A stretch of 40,739 nt of DNA from Geodermatophilus sp. DF01-2 (GCF_004571065.1 NZ_SPQN01000031.1:1-40739), one strand, 5' to 3'. Counted from the first letter of the stretch, positions 1 through 8,493 are shown. Translations and numbers: made by a program. The notes: generated by a model from the sequence alone, not told the origin.

Positions 1-1
1 A

Positions 2-655
2 GCCGACGCCGCGCTACGCCCCGCGGACGGCGGCCTGCCCGACCCCCTGGCCGCGCTGCGGCAGCTCGAGGAGGCCGGCATCGCGCTCGAGCAGGCGCTG
101 GGCGTGGCCCGGGACGCGCAGGAGCGGACCCGGCGGGCCGCGGCGGCGCTCGACCAGGCGCTGCTGACCGCCCGCTCCGGCATCGCGGCCGCCGGCGACT
201 TCATCGGCACCCGCCGCGGCGCCGTCGGCCCGGAGGCGCGGACCCGCCTGGCCGAGGCGCAGCGGCACCTGGACCTCGCGGTCGTCCAGGGCCGCGACGA
301 CCCGGTGGCCGCGCTGCGAGAGGCCCAGCAGGCCGACGCGCTGGCCCGGCTGGCACTGCAGCGGGCGCAGTCCGACGTCGCGAGCTGGGGCGGTGGCTTC
401 GGTGGGGGCTACGGATCCGGCGGGTACGGGCCGGGCGGCTACGGGCCCGGCGGCTTCGGCGGCGGTTACGGCGGGAGCCGCGGCGGCGTGGACCTGGGCA
501 GCCTCGTCCTGGGCGGCATCCTCTTCGGCGGCGGCGGCGGCGGCGCGGGAGGCTACGGCGGAGGCTACGGCGGCGGGGGCTACGGCGGCGGGCGCCGCTC
601 GGGACGTTTCGGTGGCTCGCGCAGCCGTGGCCGCTCCGGCGGCGGGCGTTTCTGA
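2..655 (+). CDS. TPM domain protein, C-terminal part (5' end outside window)
   Basis: The frame is open from the first base and ends at a TGA at 653-655, so the start lies upstream of the window. The visible 217 residues begin with an Ala/Leu/Arg/Gln-rich helical, probably coiled-coil region (about residues 1-125), with repeated ALxQA-type heptads. This changes abruptly into a Gly/Tyr/Ser-rich tail (GGYGGGYGG-type repeats) ending in an Arg/Ser/Gly basic motif. That layout is typical of actinobacterial membrane proteins with an N-terminal TPM (TLP18.3/Psb32/MOLO-1) domain followed by coiled coil and glycine tail. The TPM domain itself is not in the window, so the family call is inference from the tail. 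No function can be assigned. A hairpin-free spacer of 75 bases separates it from the next gene. Confidence 0.7.
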   Translation, partial: ADAALRPADGGLPDPLAALRQLEEAGIALEQALGVARDAQERTRRAAAALDQALLTARSGIAAAGDFIGTRRGAVGPEARTRLAEAQRHLDLAVVQGRDDPVAALREAQQADALARLALQRAQSDVASWGGGFGGGYGSGGYGPGGYGPGGFGGGYGGSRGGVDLGSLVLGGILFGGGGGGAGGYGGGYGGGGYGGGRRSGRFGGSRSRGRSGGGRF

Positions 656-730
656 CCCTCCCCGCGCGACCCCCTGGGAACTGTCGGCCCCCGGTGCCAG
701 GGTGTCCTCCCCACCCCACGAGGAGGAGCG

Positions 731-1507
731 ATGCCCACTCGGAACACCCCGTGGCCGGCCGGCACCCCGTGCTGGATCGACTACGGCGCAGCGGAGATCG
801 ACGCCGCCAAGGACTTCTACGGCCGCCTGTTCGACTGGCAGTTCACCGGCGGTGACCCCGAGTACGGCGGGTACCTCAACGCCACCCGCAACGGCGAGCA
901 GGCCGCGGGCCTGGGCCCGCTGATGAACCCGGGCGACGCCCCGGGCTGGACGACGTACTTCGCGACCGACGACGCCGCCGCCACGGCCGCCCGCATCCGG
1001 GAGGCCGGCGGAACCGTCGTCGTGGAGCCCATGGAGGTCGGGCCGTTCGGCACGATGGTCATCGCCGCCGACCCGCAGGGCAACGCCTTCGGGCTGTGGC
1101 AGTCCGGGCAGCACACCGGGTACCGCGTCTTCAACGAGCCCGGGTCGCTGGTCTGGAGCGAGGCCGCCGTCGACGACCCGGCGGCGGCGCGGAACTTCTA
1201 CGCGGCGGTCTTCGGGTTCTTCTTCGCCGAGGTCCCCGGCGCCGAGGGCTACACGACCTTCGCGCTCGGTGGCGACCCGCTCGGCGGCCTGGGCGGCCAC
1301 CAGCCGGGGTCCCCGAAGGGCTGGACGGCGTGCTTCGCGGTGGCCTCCACCGGCGACGCCGTCGCCACGGTCGAGGCCGGCGGCGGCAAGGTGACGATGG
1401 CGCCGATGGACACCGAGTACGGCCGCTTCGCCGTGGTGGAGGACCCGTGGGCCGCGCCGTTCTCCGTCATGCAGGTGCCCGAGGGCATGCAGGTCCCGGG
1501 GAGCTGA
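731..1507 (+). CDS. Two-domain VOC (glyoxalase/bleomycin-resistance fold) protein, CFP30B-like
   Basis: 258 residues made of two VOC repeats. The first covers about residues 10-125 (starts GTPCWIDYGAAEIDAAKDFY), the second about 138-252 (starts GSLVWSEAAVDDPAAARNFY). The paired repeats would form a complete beta-alpha-beta-beta-beta cleft within one chain. The start is supported by a strong Shine-Dalgarno (GAGGAGGAG) ending a few bases before the ATG. Length and layout resemble the mycobacterial culture-filtrate antigen CFP30B (Rv0577) and related hydroxylase-like VOC proteins. The substrate is unknown: VOC proteins range from glyoxalases to drug-binding proteins, and the metal ligands cannot be assigned with certainty here. 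The gene stands alone, followed by a hairpin at 1512-1558. Confidence 0.85.
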   Translation: MPTRNTPWPAGTPCWIDYGAAEIDAAKDFYGRLFDWQFTGGDPEYGGYLNATRNGEQAAGLGPLMNPGDAPGWTTYFATDDAAATAARIREAGGTVVVEPMEVGPFGTMVIAADPQGNAFGLWQSGQHTGYRVFNEPGSLVWSEAAVDDPAAARNFYAAVFGFFFAEVPGAEGYTTFALGGDPLGGLGGHQPGSPKGWTACFAVASTGDAVATVEAGGGKVTMAPMDTEYGRFAVVEDPWAAPFSVMQVPEGMQVPGS

Positions 1508-1511
1508 AAGA

Positions 1512-1558
1512 GGACCCCTCCTGGAGCCCCCGCATGCATCGGGGATGCGGAGGGGACC
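1512..1558 (+). terminator. Hairpin after the VOC gene
   Basis: GGACCCCTCC at 1512-1521 can pair with GGAGGGGACC at 1549-1558 with one mismatch. An inner alternative pairs CCGCAT (1530-1535) with ATGCGG (1545-1550). It starts five bases after the VOC stop codon. There is no U-tract, as is common in high-GC actinobacteria, so the terminator role is inference. Confidence 0.4.
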
Positions 1559-1627
1559 GCTCGGGGATGCCGACGAGTGAGCCGGGCCGGCGCGTCAGGG
1601 GCGCGCCGGCTCAGCCGGGCATCGGGC

Positions 1628-2062
1628 TCAGCCGCGCACCTGGCCGTAGGCGTGCTCCGGGCGCAGGCGGACGACCAGCCGGCGGTCGGCGACCATGGCC
1701 GCGCGGTAGGCGCCCCAGTCCTCGTGCTCGCCGCTGAGGGCGCGGTAGTAGCTGACCAGCTCCTCGACCGTGGCGTCGTGCGGATCGGCCGCGACCGGGC
1801 TGAGCTCCGCGGTGCCCTCGACGGCGACCCACGTCCAGAAGTCGCCGGACGTGACGTGCAGCGTCGCCCGGGGGTCGGCCTGCAGGTTGCGGGTCTTGGC
1901 GCGGTCGGCGGTCACCGAGATGCGGGCCAGCTGCTGCTCGTCGTCCCAGGCGTAGAAGAGGTTGGACAGCTGCGGCCGGCCGTCACGCTTGAGAGTGGCG
2001 AGCACACCCCGGCGGTTCCCGGCGACGAAGGCGAGCATCCGGGAGTCCACGCTTGCAACCAT
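1628..2062 (-). CDS. PPOX-class F420/FMN-dependent oxidoreductase (Rv1155-like)
   Basis: 144 residues, the usual length for single-domain PPOX (pyridoxamine-phosphate-oxidase-like) split-barrel proteins. The sequence has the family opening (FVAGNRRGVLATLKRDGRPQ), a conserved LSNLFYAWDDEQ strand, VTADRAKTRNLQADPRATLHV and the late VEGTAELS and EHEDWGAYRAAM segments. These match the actinobacterial group that binds F420 (or FMN) and reduces unsaturated substrates; the actual substrate is unknown. An ATG at 2062 has an AAGGA box about 8 bases upstream. An in-frame ATG eight codons further in is an alternative. The 5' flank is occupied only 12 bases away by the end of the foreign, broken gene, so the original promoter was probably displaced. 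Confidence 0.85.
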   Translation of the reverse strand: MVASVDSRMLAFVAGNRRGVLATLKRDGRPQLSNLFYAWDDEQQLARISVTADRAKTRNLQADPRATLHVTSGDFWTWVAVEGTAELSPVAADPHDATVEELVSYYRALSGEHEDWGAYRAAMVADRRLVVRLRPEHAYGQVRG

Positions 2063-2074
2063 AATCGATCCTTG

Positions 2075-3138
2075 TCATCTGGCCACGGATGGCGTCTTGA
2101 GTGGTCGCCCGCTCTCCGATTGCTTCTTCCGCGTGCGCTTCTCCGGAAAGCTAGGCCCTGGGCCGTACTTGACCGCAACCCCATGCTGTTGCTGAGACAC
2201 GCGAACTAGAATTTCTCGGCCAACGTAGTCACGCAGAATGTCCCGCGCTTGATAGACGTCGACATCGAACACGCGCTGTACGGTCGCGTTATTGATGATT
2301 CCGCAATCCCGAACGTGTTCGATCACCTTTCTATCTATATCGGTAGTGGCGCGCCGGTGATACTTGACGGCCGGGCCAAGTGCGGCCAGGGCGCCGCTTC
2401 GTAAGCGATATGTAGGATGGCGACTGTTGGCAGTTCCGGCGGTCGGCTCGAGGATCTCTGCCTCGCATGAGCTGAGTCGCCGCAGCACTCCCTCGGTTGC
2501 ATCCGTGTTGCGTTGAATCATCGTTGCTGCCCGGCTGGCGGTGAGCGTCTTCTGCTCGCAGAGCACACGAACGATCAATAGCGCGTCAGTGTCTTCCCGT
2601 TCAGCGATGGGAAGGTCGGCAATGAATCGGGTGATGCGCGCATTGGGCGGCCCACCCCGGAACGTAACTCGGGTGCCAAGGCCGATTGCTTCTTCTTGCA
2701 CTTCGGGAAGATTTCGGCCAGTTCGAATCATCTCGCGGAACATGCGGTCGACCCCTTGTCCCGGCTCCTCGGCCAAGCCAAGGATGCGAAAGGCTGTGGA
2801 CAGAGGGGGGAATCGGGCCTTGCTACCACTGGTAAGGATGTTCTGTGGCGTGATGCCGGATACCAAGGGACCCGGCGAGGTGACGGATAGAACCTCTGGC
2901 GAATGCTCGACTTGGACAGGGCGCCGCTCGCGGTAATCGCCATGGATCAAGGCGTGACCCCGACGATCAGGGTCCCTCCGGTGGCGTTGGCGAAGCAGAT
3001 CGCAGCCTCGGCAAGGTCTTGTGCGGTCTCCCTGTCACTGTTCTTCTCGACCTTGAAGTCGAGCGGCTGACCCTCGAGGCTGGCGGCGGAGCGGGTGCCC
3101 CTCCAGATGGACTGGAGAACTTTGCTGACGTCCTGCAT
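2075..3138 (-). pseudogene. AlbA_2/Schlafen-type ATP-binding protein gene with internal deletion and frameshift
   Basis: Two out-of-frame pieces belong to one family. The 5' piece starts at the ATG at 3138 (AAGGA box 7 bases upstream) and carries the N-terminal AlbA_2 signature: PLDFKVEKNSD, then AAICFANATGGTLIVGV, stopping at TGA 2949-2947. The 3' piece continues one base out of register as ALIHGDYRERRPVQVEH, then PGPLVSGITPQNIL and a GQGVDRM motif, followed by winged-helix-like and basic C-terminal sequence to TGA at 2075. Intact relatives have roughly 200-300 residues between GGTLIVGV and the HRDY region, so the middle is deleted exactly at the frame change near 2950. The region is strikingly AT-richer than its neighbours (2281-2340 is 45% GC). 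It is a decaying acquired gene; its original role (regulator or defence-associated) is unknown. Confidence 0.75.
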
Positions 3139-3222
3139 GACCGTCCTTCGGGGCGGAGTTTGAGGCGAGTGACACTCCGTCAGTCCCCCCAAACTCCTGT
3201 CAAAGGCGCGGCATCATCCGCA

Positions 3223-4191
3223 TCAGCGGACCCTGCCACGGGCCTTGAGCGGCACCGGGGGCAGCGGCGGGGCCGGCAGCCGGTCGCCGTCGTAGCCCAC
3301 GACGGCGCCGAAGCGCTCGTCCTCGGCGTCCCACCGCTCGGCGTACTCGGCGATCTCCTCACCGCTCCGGCCGACGAAGTTCCACCACATCACGATCCGC
3401 TCCTCGAACGGTTCGCCGCCGAGCAACAGCAGCCGGGCGGCCTCGCCAGCACGCATGCGCACCGAGCGGCGTCCGGTGCCGAGGTACAGCATCGCGCCGC
3501 GCTCGAGCAGCGCGTCCTCGACCTCCGCCGAGCCGGACGAGGCCAGCAGGGCGTACTCGAAGTCCGGCTCCAGCGGCAGCTCGACGTCCGCACCGGCGGC
3601 CAGGTCGAGGTCGGCGCCGACCAGCGGCGTGTGCGCGGTGCCCGGCGAGCCGGCGCCGCCCAGCTCGCCCATGAGCACGGTCGCGGTCAGTCCGTCGGAG
3701 GCGAAGCCGGGCAGCTCGGTGTGGTGGGCGAAGGCCGGCGCGGTGTCGCGGGCGGCATCGGGCAGCGCCACCCACAGCTGGGCGCCGTGCAGGAACCGCG
3801 GGTGCGCCGCCGGGGACTGCTCGGAGTGCGCGATGCCGTGTCCGGCGGTCATGAGCGCGAGCTCGCCGGGCCGGATGACCGCGTCGCTGCCGAGCGAGTC
3901 ACGGTGGTGCACCTCGCCTTCCAGCAGCCAGGAGACGGTCTGCAGGCCGGTGTGCGGGTGCGGCGGCACCTGCATGCCGGGGGAGGAGGCGATGTCGTCG
4001 GGGCCGTAGTGGTCGACGAACGCCCAGGCGCCGACCAGCCGGCGGCCCAGCGTGGGCAACAGCCGGCGCACCCGGGTGCTCTCGCCGAGCAGCACCTCCT
4101 TGCCCGGGAGCAGGTCGAGCACCGGGCCGGCGGGAGTATCTGCGAGGCCGCCGAGCTCGCGGGCGGGTGGGCGGCGGTCGAGGTTGCTCAT
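3223..4191 (-). CDS. Pirin family protein (full length)
   Basis: 322 residues, normal for bacterial pirins. The N-terminal cupin has the conserved VDHYGPDDIA, PPHPHTGLQTVSWLLEGEV, HRDSLGSDAVIRPGELALMT and GHGIAHSE segments. The His pair in PHPH and the later His/Glu of HSE are the expected metal-binding ligands. The C-terminal cupin (Pirin_C) ends with EERIVMWWNFVGRSGEEI. Pirins are cytoplasmic metal proteins, some with quercetin dioxygenase activity; the physiological role in actinobacteria is unsettled. The start ATG overlaps the stop of the preceding pirin gene (ATGA at 4191-4188), so it is translated as the second gene of a coupled pair. Confidence 0.9.
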   Translation of the reverse strand: MSNLDRRPPARELGGLADTPAGPVLDLLPGKEVLLGESTRVRRLLPTLGRRLVGAWAFVDHYGPDDIASSPGMQVPPHPHTGLQTVSWLLEGEVHHRDSLGSDAVIRPGELALMTAGHGIAHSEQSPAAHPRFLHGAQLWVALPDAARDTAPAFAHHTELPGFASDGLTATVLMGELGGAGSPGTAHTPLVGADLDLAAGADVELPLEPDFEYALLASSGSAEVEDALLERGAMLYLGTGRRSVRMRAGEAARLLLLGGEPFEERIVMWWNFVGRSGEEIAEYAERWDAEDERFGAVVGYDGDRLPAPPLPPVPLKARGRVR

Positions 4192-4820
4192 GGTCCCTCC
4201 CGGAGGGCGTCAGGCACTTCCAGTCTGGCCGGTCTCGCCGCGGACGGCAGCGTGTGGTACGGCGAGCGGGCGACGTCCCCGGCGATGACGCGCACCAGGG
4301 CGCCGGCGGCCGCACTGGCCAGCAGCACGGACTCGTTCGCCCGCAGGTCCTGGTAGCGCGGCCCGACCCACTTCGGCGCCTGCGGCAGGTTCGCCCACAG
4401 CTGCAGACCGTGGAAGAGCCCGCCGCTGACCACCAGGTGCTCCGGCGGCCGCTCGACGTGCAGCACCCCGCCGCCACCGTGCGAGTCGGCGTGCTCGAAG
4501 GTGCCGTCGAGGATGTAGGTGACGGTCTCGGAGCCGCGGTGCGGGTGCCAGGAGGTGCCCTTCGGCTCGCCCGGCGCGTGCCGGTTGTGCCCGCCGTCCA
4601 GGCGAGCGCCGTACTCGACCTCGCCCATCTGGTCCAGGCGGAGGAACGGGTCCGGCGCGCGCAGGTCGACGCCGGCGAACGCGCGGCGCACCGGGAAGCC
4701 CTCGCCCTCGAAGCCGGGCGGCGCGGTCGTGACCGAACGGCTGCGGCGGCGGACCGTGCCCGGTGCGGGCAGCGGCACGCGGGGGAGTGCGGTGGTGTCC
4801 TCGACGGTCACGGCGGGCAT
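4188..4820 (-). CDS. Truncated pirin family protein, first gene of a coupled pair
   Basis: 210 residues against about 320 for intact pirins. The ATG at 4820 is preceded by a strong GAGGAGG box; longer upstream readings lack such support. The pirin core is clear: VRRAFAGVDLRAPDPFLRLD, HPHRGSETVTYILDGTFEH and SGGLFHGLQLWANLP. Two things are missing. Between GGGGV and LHVERPPEHLV the usual segment of about 15 residues containing TQWMTAG is absent, and the protein stops soon after LVRVIAGDVA, so most of the C-terminal cupin is gone. The frame is otherwise intact and coupled by ATGA to the full-length pirin. It may be a decaying paralogue kept as a translation leader, or a reduced single-cupin protein. 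Confidence 0.75.
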   Translation of the reverse strand: MPAVTVEDTTALPRVPLPAPGTVRRRSRSVTTAPPGFEGEGFPVRRAFAGVDLRAPDPFLRLDQMGEVEYGARLDGGHNRHAPGEPKGTSWHPHRGSETVTYILDGTFEHADSHGGGGVLHVERPPEHLVVSGGLFHGLQLWANLPQAPKWVGPRYQDLRANESVLLASAAAGALVRVIAGDVARSPYHTLPSAARPARLEVPDALREGP

Positions 4821-4955
4821 GCCTGCCTCCTCGGTCGAGGGCTCGACTAGCGTCTGGCGTAGCGCCGTCCGTGCCGTGTTCCTTCCCTCCCAGACCGGCG
4901 AGATCGCCGACCTCGTACGGCTACCGGTCGCCCCGCCGGCCCGAGCCGCGGCTGC

Positions 4956-4961
4956 CAGGCT
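4956..4961 (+). promoter_or_regulatory. Candidate -10 box of leaderless hydrolase mRNA
   Basis: CAGGCT lies 7 bases before the GTG at 4969, with no Shine-Dalgarno in between. The same hexamer and spacing occurs before the YqeY gene (26879-26884). This is a variant of the TANNNT box, so weaker support than the TA-type cases. Confidence 0.3.
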
Positions 4962-4968
4962 GCGGTTC

Positions 4969-5835
4969 GTGGACACGTTCGAAAGCACCGACGGCACCCG
5001 GCTCGCCTGCCACCGGGAGGGGGAGGGCCGCCCACTCGTCTGCCTTCCTGGCGGGCCGATGCAGGCCTCGGCCTACCTCGGCGACCTGGGCGGGTTGTCC
5101 GCACACCGCGCGCTGGTGCTGCTGGACCTGCGCGGCACCGGGAACTCCGCCGTCCCGGCGGATCCGTCGACCTACCGGTGCGACCGCCAGGTGGACGACG
5201 TCGAGGCGCTGCGCGTCCACCTCGGGCTGGACCGGCTCGACCTGCTCGCGCACTCGGCCGGCGCGGCCCTGGCGCTGCTGTACGCCACCCGACACCCCGA
5301 CCGGGTCGCCGGCCTCGTGCTGGTCACGCCGAGCCCGCGGGTGGTCGGCCTCGAGGTCTCCGACGCCGACCGTCGGGAGGTCGCCGAGCTTCGCCGTGGG
5401 GAGCCGTGGTTCGCCGAGGCCTTCGCCGCCTTCGAGCGGATCTGGGCGGGCGCGGCCACCGAGGGCGACTGGGCGGCGATCACCCCGTTCACGTACGGGC
5501 GGTGGGACGACGTCGCCCGGACCGGCGACGCCCGGGCGGAGGCGCAGCGCAACGCGGATGCGGCGGCCCGCTACTACGCCGACGGCGTGTTCGACCCGAC
5601 CGCCGTCCGGTCGGCCCTCACCCGCCTGGCGGCGCCGGTCCGTCTCGTCGCCGGTGAGGTCGACGTGGCCCTGCCGCCGTCCCGCGCCGCCGACTACGCC
5701 GCGCTCTTCCCGATCGCCGAGCTGGTGGTGCAGCCGGGCGCCGGGCACTTCCCCTGGCTCGACGACCCCGGCGCGTTCGTGCGGACGGCGGTCGCCTCCC
5801 GACCCGCGGTCGGCCGCGCGGATACTGGCGGGTGA
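4969..5835 (+). CDS. Alpha/beta hydrolase (proline iminopeptidase-like)
   Basis: 288 residues from a GTG at 4969; the frame is open far upstream but homology-like sequence begins at DTFESTDGTRLACHREG. Typical alpha/beta-hydrolase landmarks appear in order: LVCLPGGPM (oxyanion loop), LLDLRGTGNSA, the nucleophile elbow AHSAGAALAL (Ser in H-S-A-G), then an acid in GEVDVALP and the catalytic His in GAGHFPWL. The LPGGP loop and RGTGNS resemble the peptidase S33 (prolyl aminopeptidase) branch, but the natural substrate is unknown. It is divergent from the pirin pair, and its TGA overlaps the ATG of the ABC-F gene (TGATG), implying co-translation. Confidence 0.8.
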   Translation: MDTFESTDGTRLACHREGEGRPLVCLPGGPMQASAYLGDLGGLSAHRALVLLDLRGTGNSAVPADPSTYRCDRQVDDVEALRVHLGLDRLDLLAHSAGAALALLYATRHPDRVAGLVLVTPSPRVVGLEVSDADRREVAELRRGEPWFAEAFAAFERIWAGAATEGDWAAITPFTYGRWDDVARTGDARAEAQRNADAAARYYADGVFDPTAVRSALTRLAAPVRLVAGEVDVALPPSRAADYAALFPIAELVVQPGAGHFPWLDDPGAFVRTAVASRPAVGRADTGG

Positions 5836-7643
5836 TGAGCGCGCCCCTCAACCTGGTCAACCTCGAGCGGGTGCACAAGGCACACGGCACCACCGTCCTG
5901 CTCGACGACGTCTCGCTCGGCATCGCCGCCGGTGAGCGGATCGGCGTGGTCGGCCGCAACGGCAGCGGCAAGTCCACGCTGCTCGGCGTCCTCACCGGCC
6001 GGGAGGAGCCCGACTCCGGCCGGGTCACCCGCCGCGGCGACCTCGCCGTCGGCGTCCTCGACCAGTCGGGCACGCTGCCGCCCGGTGCGACGGTCCGCGA
6101 CGTCGTCCTCCCCGAGAGCCTGTTCGCCGCCGAGCACGAGTGGGCCGCCGACCCGGCGGTGCGCAGCGTGCTGACCGGCCTGGAGCTCGACCGGCTGGGC
6201 CTGGACTCCCCGGTCGCCCCGATGTCCGGCGGGGAGCGCCGGCGGGTGGCGCTGGCAGCAGGGCTGGTCCGGCCGCTGGACCTGCTGGTGCTCGACGAGC
6301 CGACCAACCACCTCGACGTCGAGGGCGTGGCCTGGCTGGCCGACTACGTGAAGAATCGGGTCGGCGCGCTGGTCGTCGTCACCCACGACCGGTGGTTCCT
6401 CGACGAGGTCTGCAGTCGGACCTGGGAGGTCGCCGACGGCCGGGTGCACGCCTACGAGGGCGGCTACGCGGCCTACACCCTCGCCCGGGCCGAGCGGGCC
6501 CGCATCGCGGCGGCCACCGAGGAACGCCGGCTGAACCTGGTCCGCAAGGAGCTGGCGTGGCTGCGCCGCGGGCCGCCCGCACGCACGAGCAAGCCCCGGT
6601 TCCGCATCGAGGCGGCCCAGGCGCTGATCGAGGACGAGCCGCCACCGCGCGACTCCCTGGCGCTGAAGGGCTTCGCCAGCCGGCGGCTCGGCAGGACGGT
6701 CTACGACGTCGAGGACGTCGACTACGCGGTGCCGGGAGACGACGCGCCGCGCCCCCTGTTCCGCGACCTCACCTGGCACGTCGGCCCGGGCGACCGCATC
6801 GGCGTCGTCGGCGTCAACGGCGCCGGCAAGACGACGCTGTTGCGCCTCCTGCTGGGCGAGACCGAGCCCGACCGCGGCCGGGTGGTGCGCGGGCAGACCG
6901 TCGCGCCGGCCTGCCTGTCCCAGCACGTCACCGAGCTGCCCGGCCGGCTGCGGGTGCTCGAGGCGGTCCAGGAGATCGCCCGCATCGCCCGCATCGGCAA
7001 CCAGGAGATCTCGGCGTCGTCCCTGGCCGAGCGGTTCGGCTTCCCGGCGTCCCGGCAGTGGACGCCGGTCGGCGACCTCTCCGGCGGCGAGCGGCGGCGG
7101 CTGCAACTGCTGCGGCTGCTCATGGGCGAGCCGAACGTGCTGCTGCTCGACGAGCCGACCAACGACCTCGACATCGACACGCTGACCGCGCTCGAGGACC
7201 TGCTCGACGGCTTCCCCGGCACCGTGCTCGTGGTCAGCCACGACCGGTACTTCGTCGACCGCGTGTGCGACTCGGTCGTCGCCCTGATGGGCGACGGCTC
7301 GCTGGCCGCCCTCCCCGGCGGGGTCGAGGAGTACCTGGCCCGCCGTGCGGCGGGGGAGGCGGCGCTGCCCTCGGCGACGTCCGCGGCACCGGCGGCGGCT
7401 CCGGCGGATGCCCCGGTCCGGTCGGGCGGGGAGGTGCGGGCCGCCCGCAAGGAGGCCGCCCGGCTGGAGCGGCGGCTGGAGAAGCTCACCGCGGAGGAGG
7501 AGCGGCTGCACGGCGAGCTCGCCACCGCCGCGACCGACCACACCCGGGTGCTGGAGCTCGACGAGCGGCTGCGCGTCGTCCTCGCCGAGAAGGAGCAGGT
7601 CGAGACGGATTGGCTGGTCGCCGCGGAGGTCGCCGAAGGCTGA
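5835..7643 (+). CDS. ABC-F family ATPase (Uup/EttA-like ribosome-associated protein)
   Basis: 602 residues with two ABC domains in one chain and no membrane segments, which defines ABC-F. Domain 1: Walker A GRNGSGKST (residues 40-48), signature MSGGERRRVALA, Walker B LLVLDEPTNHLD. Domain 2: Walker A GVNGAGKTT, signature LSGGERRRLQLL, Walker B VLLLDEPTNDLD. A linker of charged helix joins them. The C-terminal ~75 residues are a Glu/Arg/Lys-rich coiled coil (AARLERRLEKLTAEEERLH), as in Uup and many actinobacterial members. ABC-F proteins act at the ribosomal E site, relieving stalls or giving antibiotic protection; which applies here is not shown by sequence. ATG at 5835 is preferred over the adjacent GTG at 5832 because it overlaps the upstream stop. 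Confidence 0.92.
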   Translation: MSAPLNLVNLERVHKAHGTTVLLDDVSLGIAAGERIGVVGRNGSGKSTLLGVLTGREEPDSGRVTRRGDLAVGVLDQSGTLPPGATVRDVVLPESLFAAEHEWAADPAVRSVLTGLELDRLGLDSPVAPMSGGERRRVALAAGLVRPLDLLVLDEPTNHLDVEGVAWLADYVKNRVGALVVVTHDRWFLDEVCSRTWEVADGRVHAYEGGYAAYTLARAERARIAAATEERRLNLVRKELAWLRRGPPARTSKPRFRIEAAQALIEDEPPPRDSLALKGFASRRLGRTVYDVEDVDYAVPGDDAPRPLFRDLTWHVGPGDRIGVVGVNGAGKTTLLRLLLGETEPDRGRVVRGQTVAPACLSQHVTELPGRLRVLEAVQEIARIARIGNQEISASSLAERFGFPASRQWTPVGDLSGGERRRLQLLRLLMGEPNVLLLDEPTNDLDIDTLTALEDLLDGFPGTVLVVSHDRYFVDRVCDSVVALMGDGSLAALPGGVEEYLARRAAGEAALPSATSAAPAAAPADAPVRSGGEVRAARKEAARLERRLEKLTAEEERLHGELATAATDHTRVLELDERLRVVLAEKEQVETDWLVAAEVAEG

Positions 7644-7667
7644 CCCGGCCGGGCCGGACGTCACGAC

Positions 7668-7705
7668 GAGGGACCCCGCGCCACCGTGGTGGCGCGGGGT
7701 CCCTC
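7668..7705. terminator. Strong bidirectional hairpin terminator
   Basis: A perfect 18-bp inverted repeat (7668-7685 and 7688-7705; arms GAGGGACCCCGCGCCACC and its complement) sits 24 bases after the ABC-F stop and 20 bases from the end of the convergent membrane-protein pseudogene. Confidence 0.85.
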
Positions 7706-7725
7706 CGGGTGGGCCGGGTTGAGGG

Positions 7726-8434
7726 TCAGGCGACCGCGGCGGGGACGGCGGACTCCGCACGGTGGCGGGCGATCATCCGCAGGCCGACCACGACCGCCGG
7801 CACGGCACTGATCAGCGCGAAGCCGGCGTAGGGCAGCGGGGAGAAGGTCAGCAGCATCGACGCCGCGAGGCCGACCACCGCGGGGGCGAGCAATCACCAG
7901 CCGGCCACCCCGGCCCGGGCCAGCCCGGCGTAGACCACCAGCGGACCGAGGATCCCGAACAGCGTGAGCATGCCGACCACGGCCACGCCTGGGTTGGCGG
8001 CGACGCTCTCGAAGAGGGCCACGGCCGTGCCCGGGTCGAGTTCCCGGCCGATCGCGGCGGTCCAGTGGTCGTAGAGCACGGACCCGGCCACGGTGACCAG
8101 CCCGACGGCGGCCAGGAGCGCACCGACGGTGGTCGGGATCCGGCCGCGCCGGCCGCGCACGAGCGCCGGGGCGGCCAGCCAGCCCAGCGCGAGGGCCAGG
8201 TTGCCGTAGTGCAGCAGCATCGCCGACAGCGTGGTCTGCCCCTCGTCGCGGGCCAGCGCGGCGATGTAGTCGGCCGGGGCGAGGGAGTCCTGCGGTGGCG
8301 CGGTGGGCCATGCCGGCGGCGAAGAGCAGCGAGCCGGCGATCAGCGCGCCGCCGGCGATCGGCAGCATGAGCGAGCCGGCGCTGCGGGCGGCGGAGGTGG
8401 GAGGAGCGGGGTGAGTGCGGAGGTCGGTCGTCAT
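7726..8434 (-). pseudogene. Integral membrane protein gene with a frameshift and an in-frame stop
   Basis: Read from the ATG at 8434 the protein begins MTTDLRTHPAPPTSAARSAG, then a hydrophobic helix (IAGGALIAGSLLFAAGMAH). Near 8300 the coding frame shifts by one base: continuation in the next frame gives QDSLAPADYIAALARDEG and then MLLHYGNLALALGWLAAP with three more membrane helices. That frame meets TGA at 7896-7894 directly after RAGVAGW and resumes as LLAPAVVGLAASMLLTFSPL to the final stop at 7728-7726. TGG to TGA is a one-base change. The joined product would be about 235 residues with five or so membrane segments. I do not recognise the family. It is divergent from the adjacent two-component genes and may have been their target or partner. 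Confidence 0.7.
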
Positions 8435-8493
8435 GGCTCGGAACGCTAGGAACGGTGCCGGGACCTGCGCGTCCGTCGCGGCGCACCGACCTG

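Noticed and set aside
4849..4854. TAGCGT on the plus strand as promoter of the hydrolase gene
   Set aside because: It lies 115 bases before the GTG at 4969 and inside the pirin 5' flank; the box at 4956 has the spacing seen at other genes, though neither is proven.
7894..7896. In-frame TGA in the membrane protein gene as a selenocysteine codon
   Set aside because: There is also a frameshift near 8300, no Cys-type context and no selenocysteine element; TGG-to-TGA mutation is simpler.
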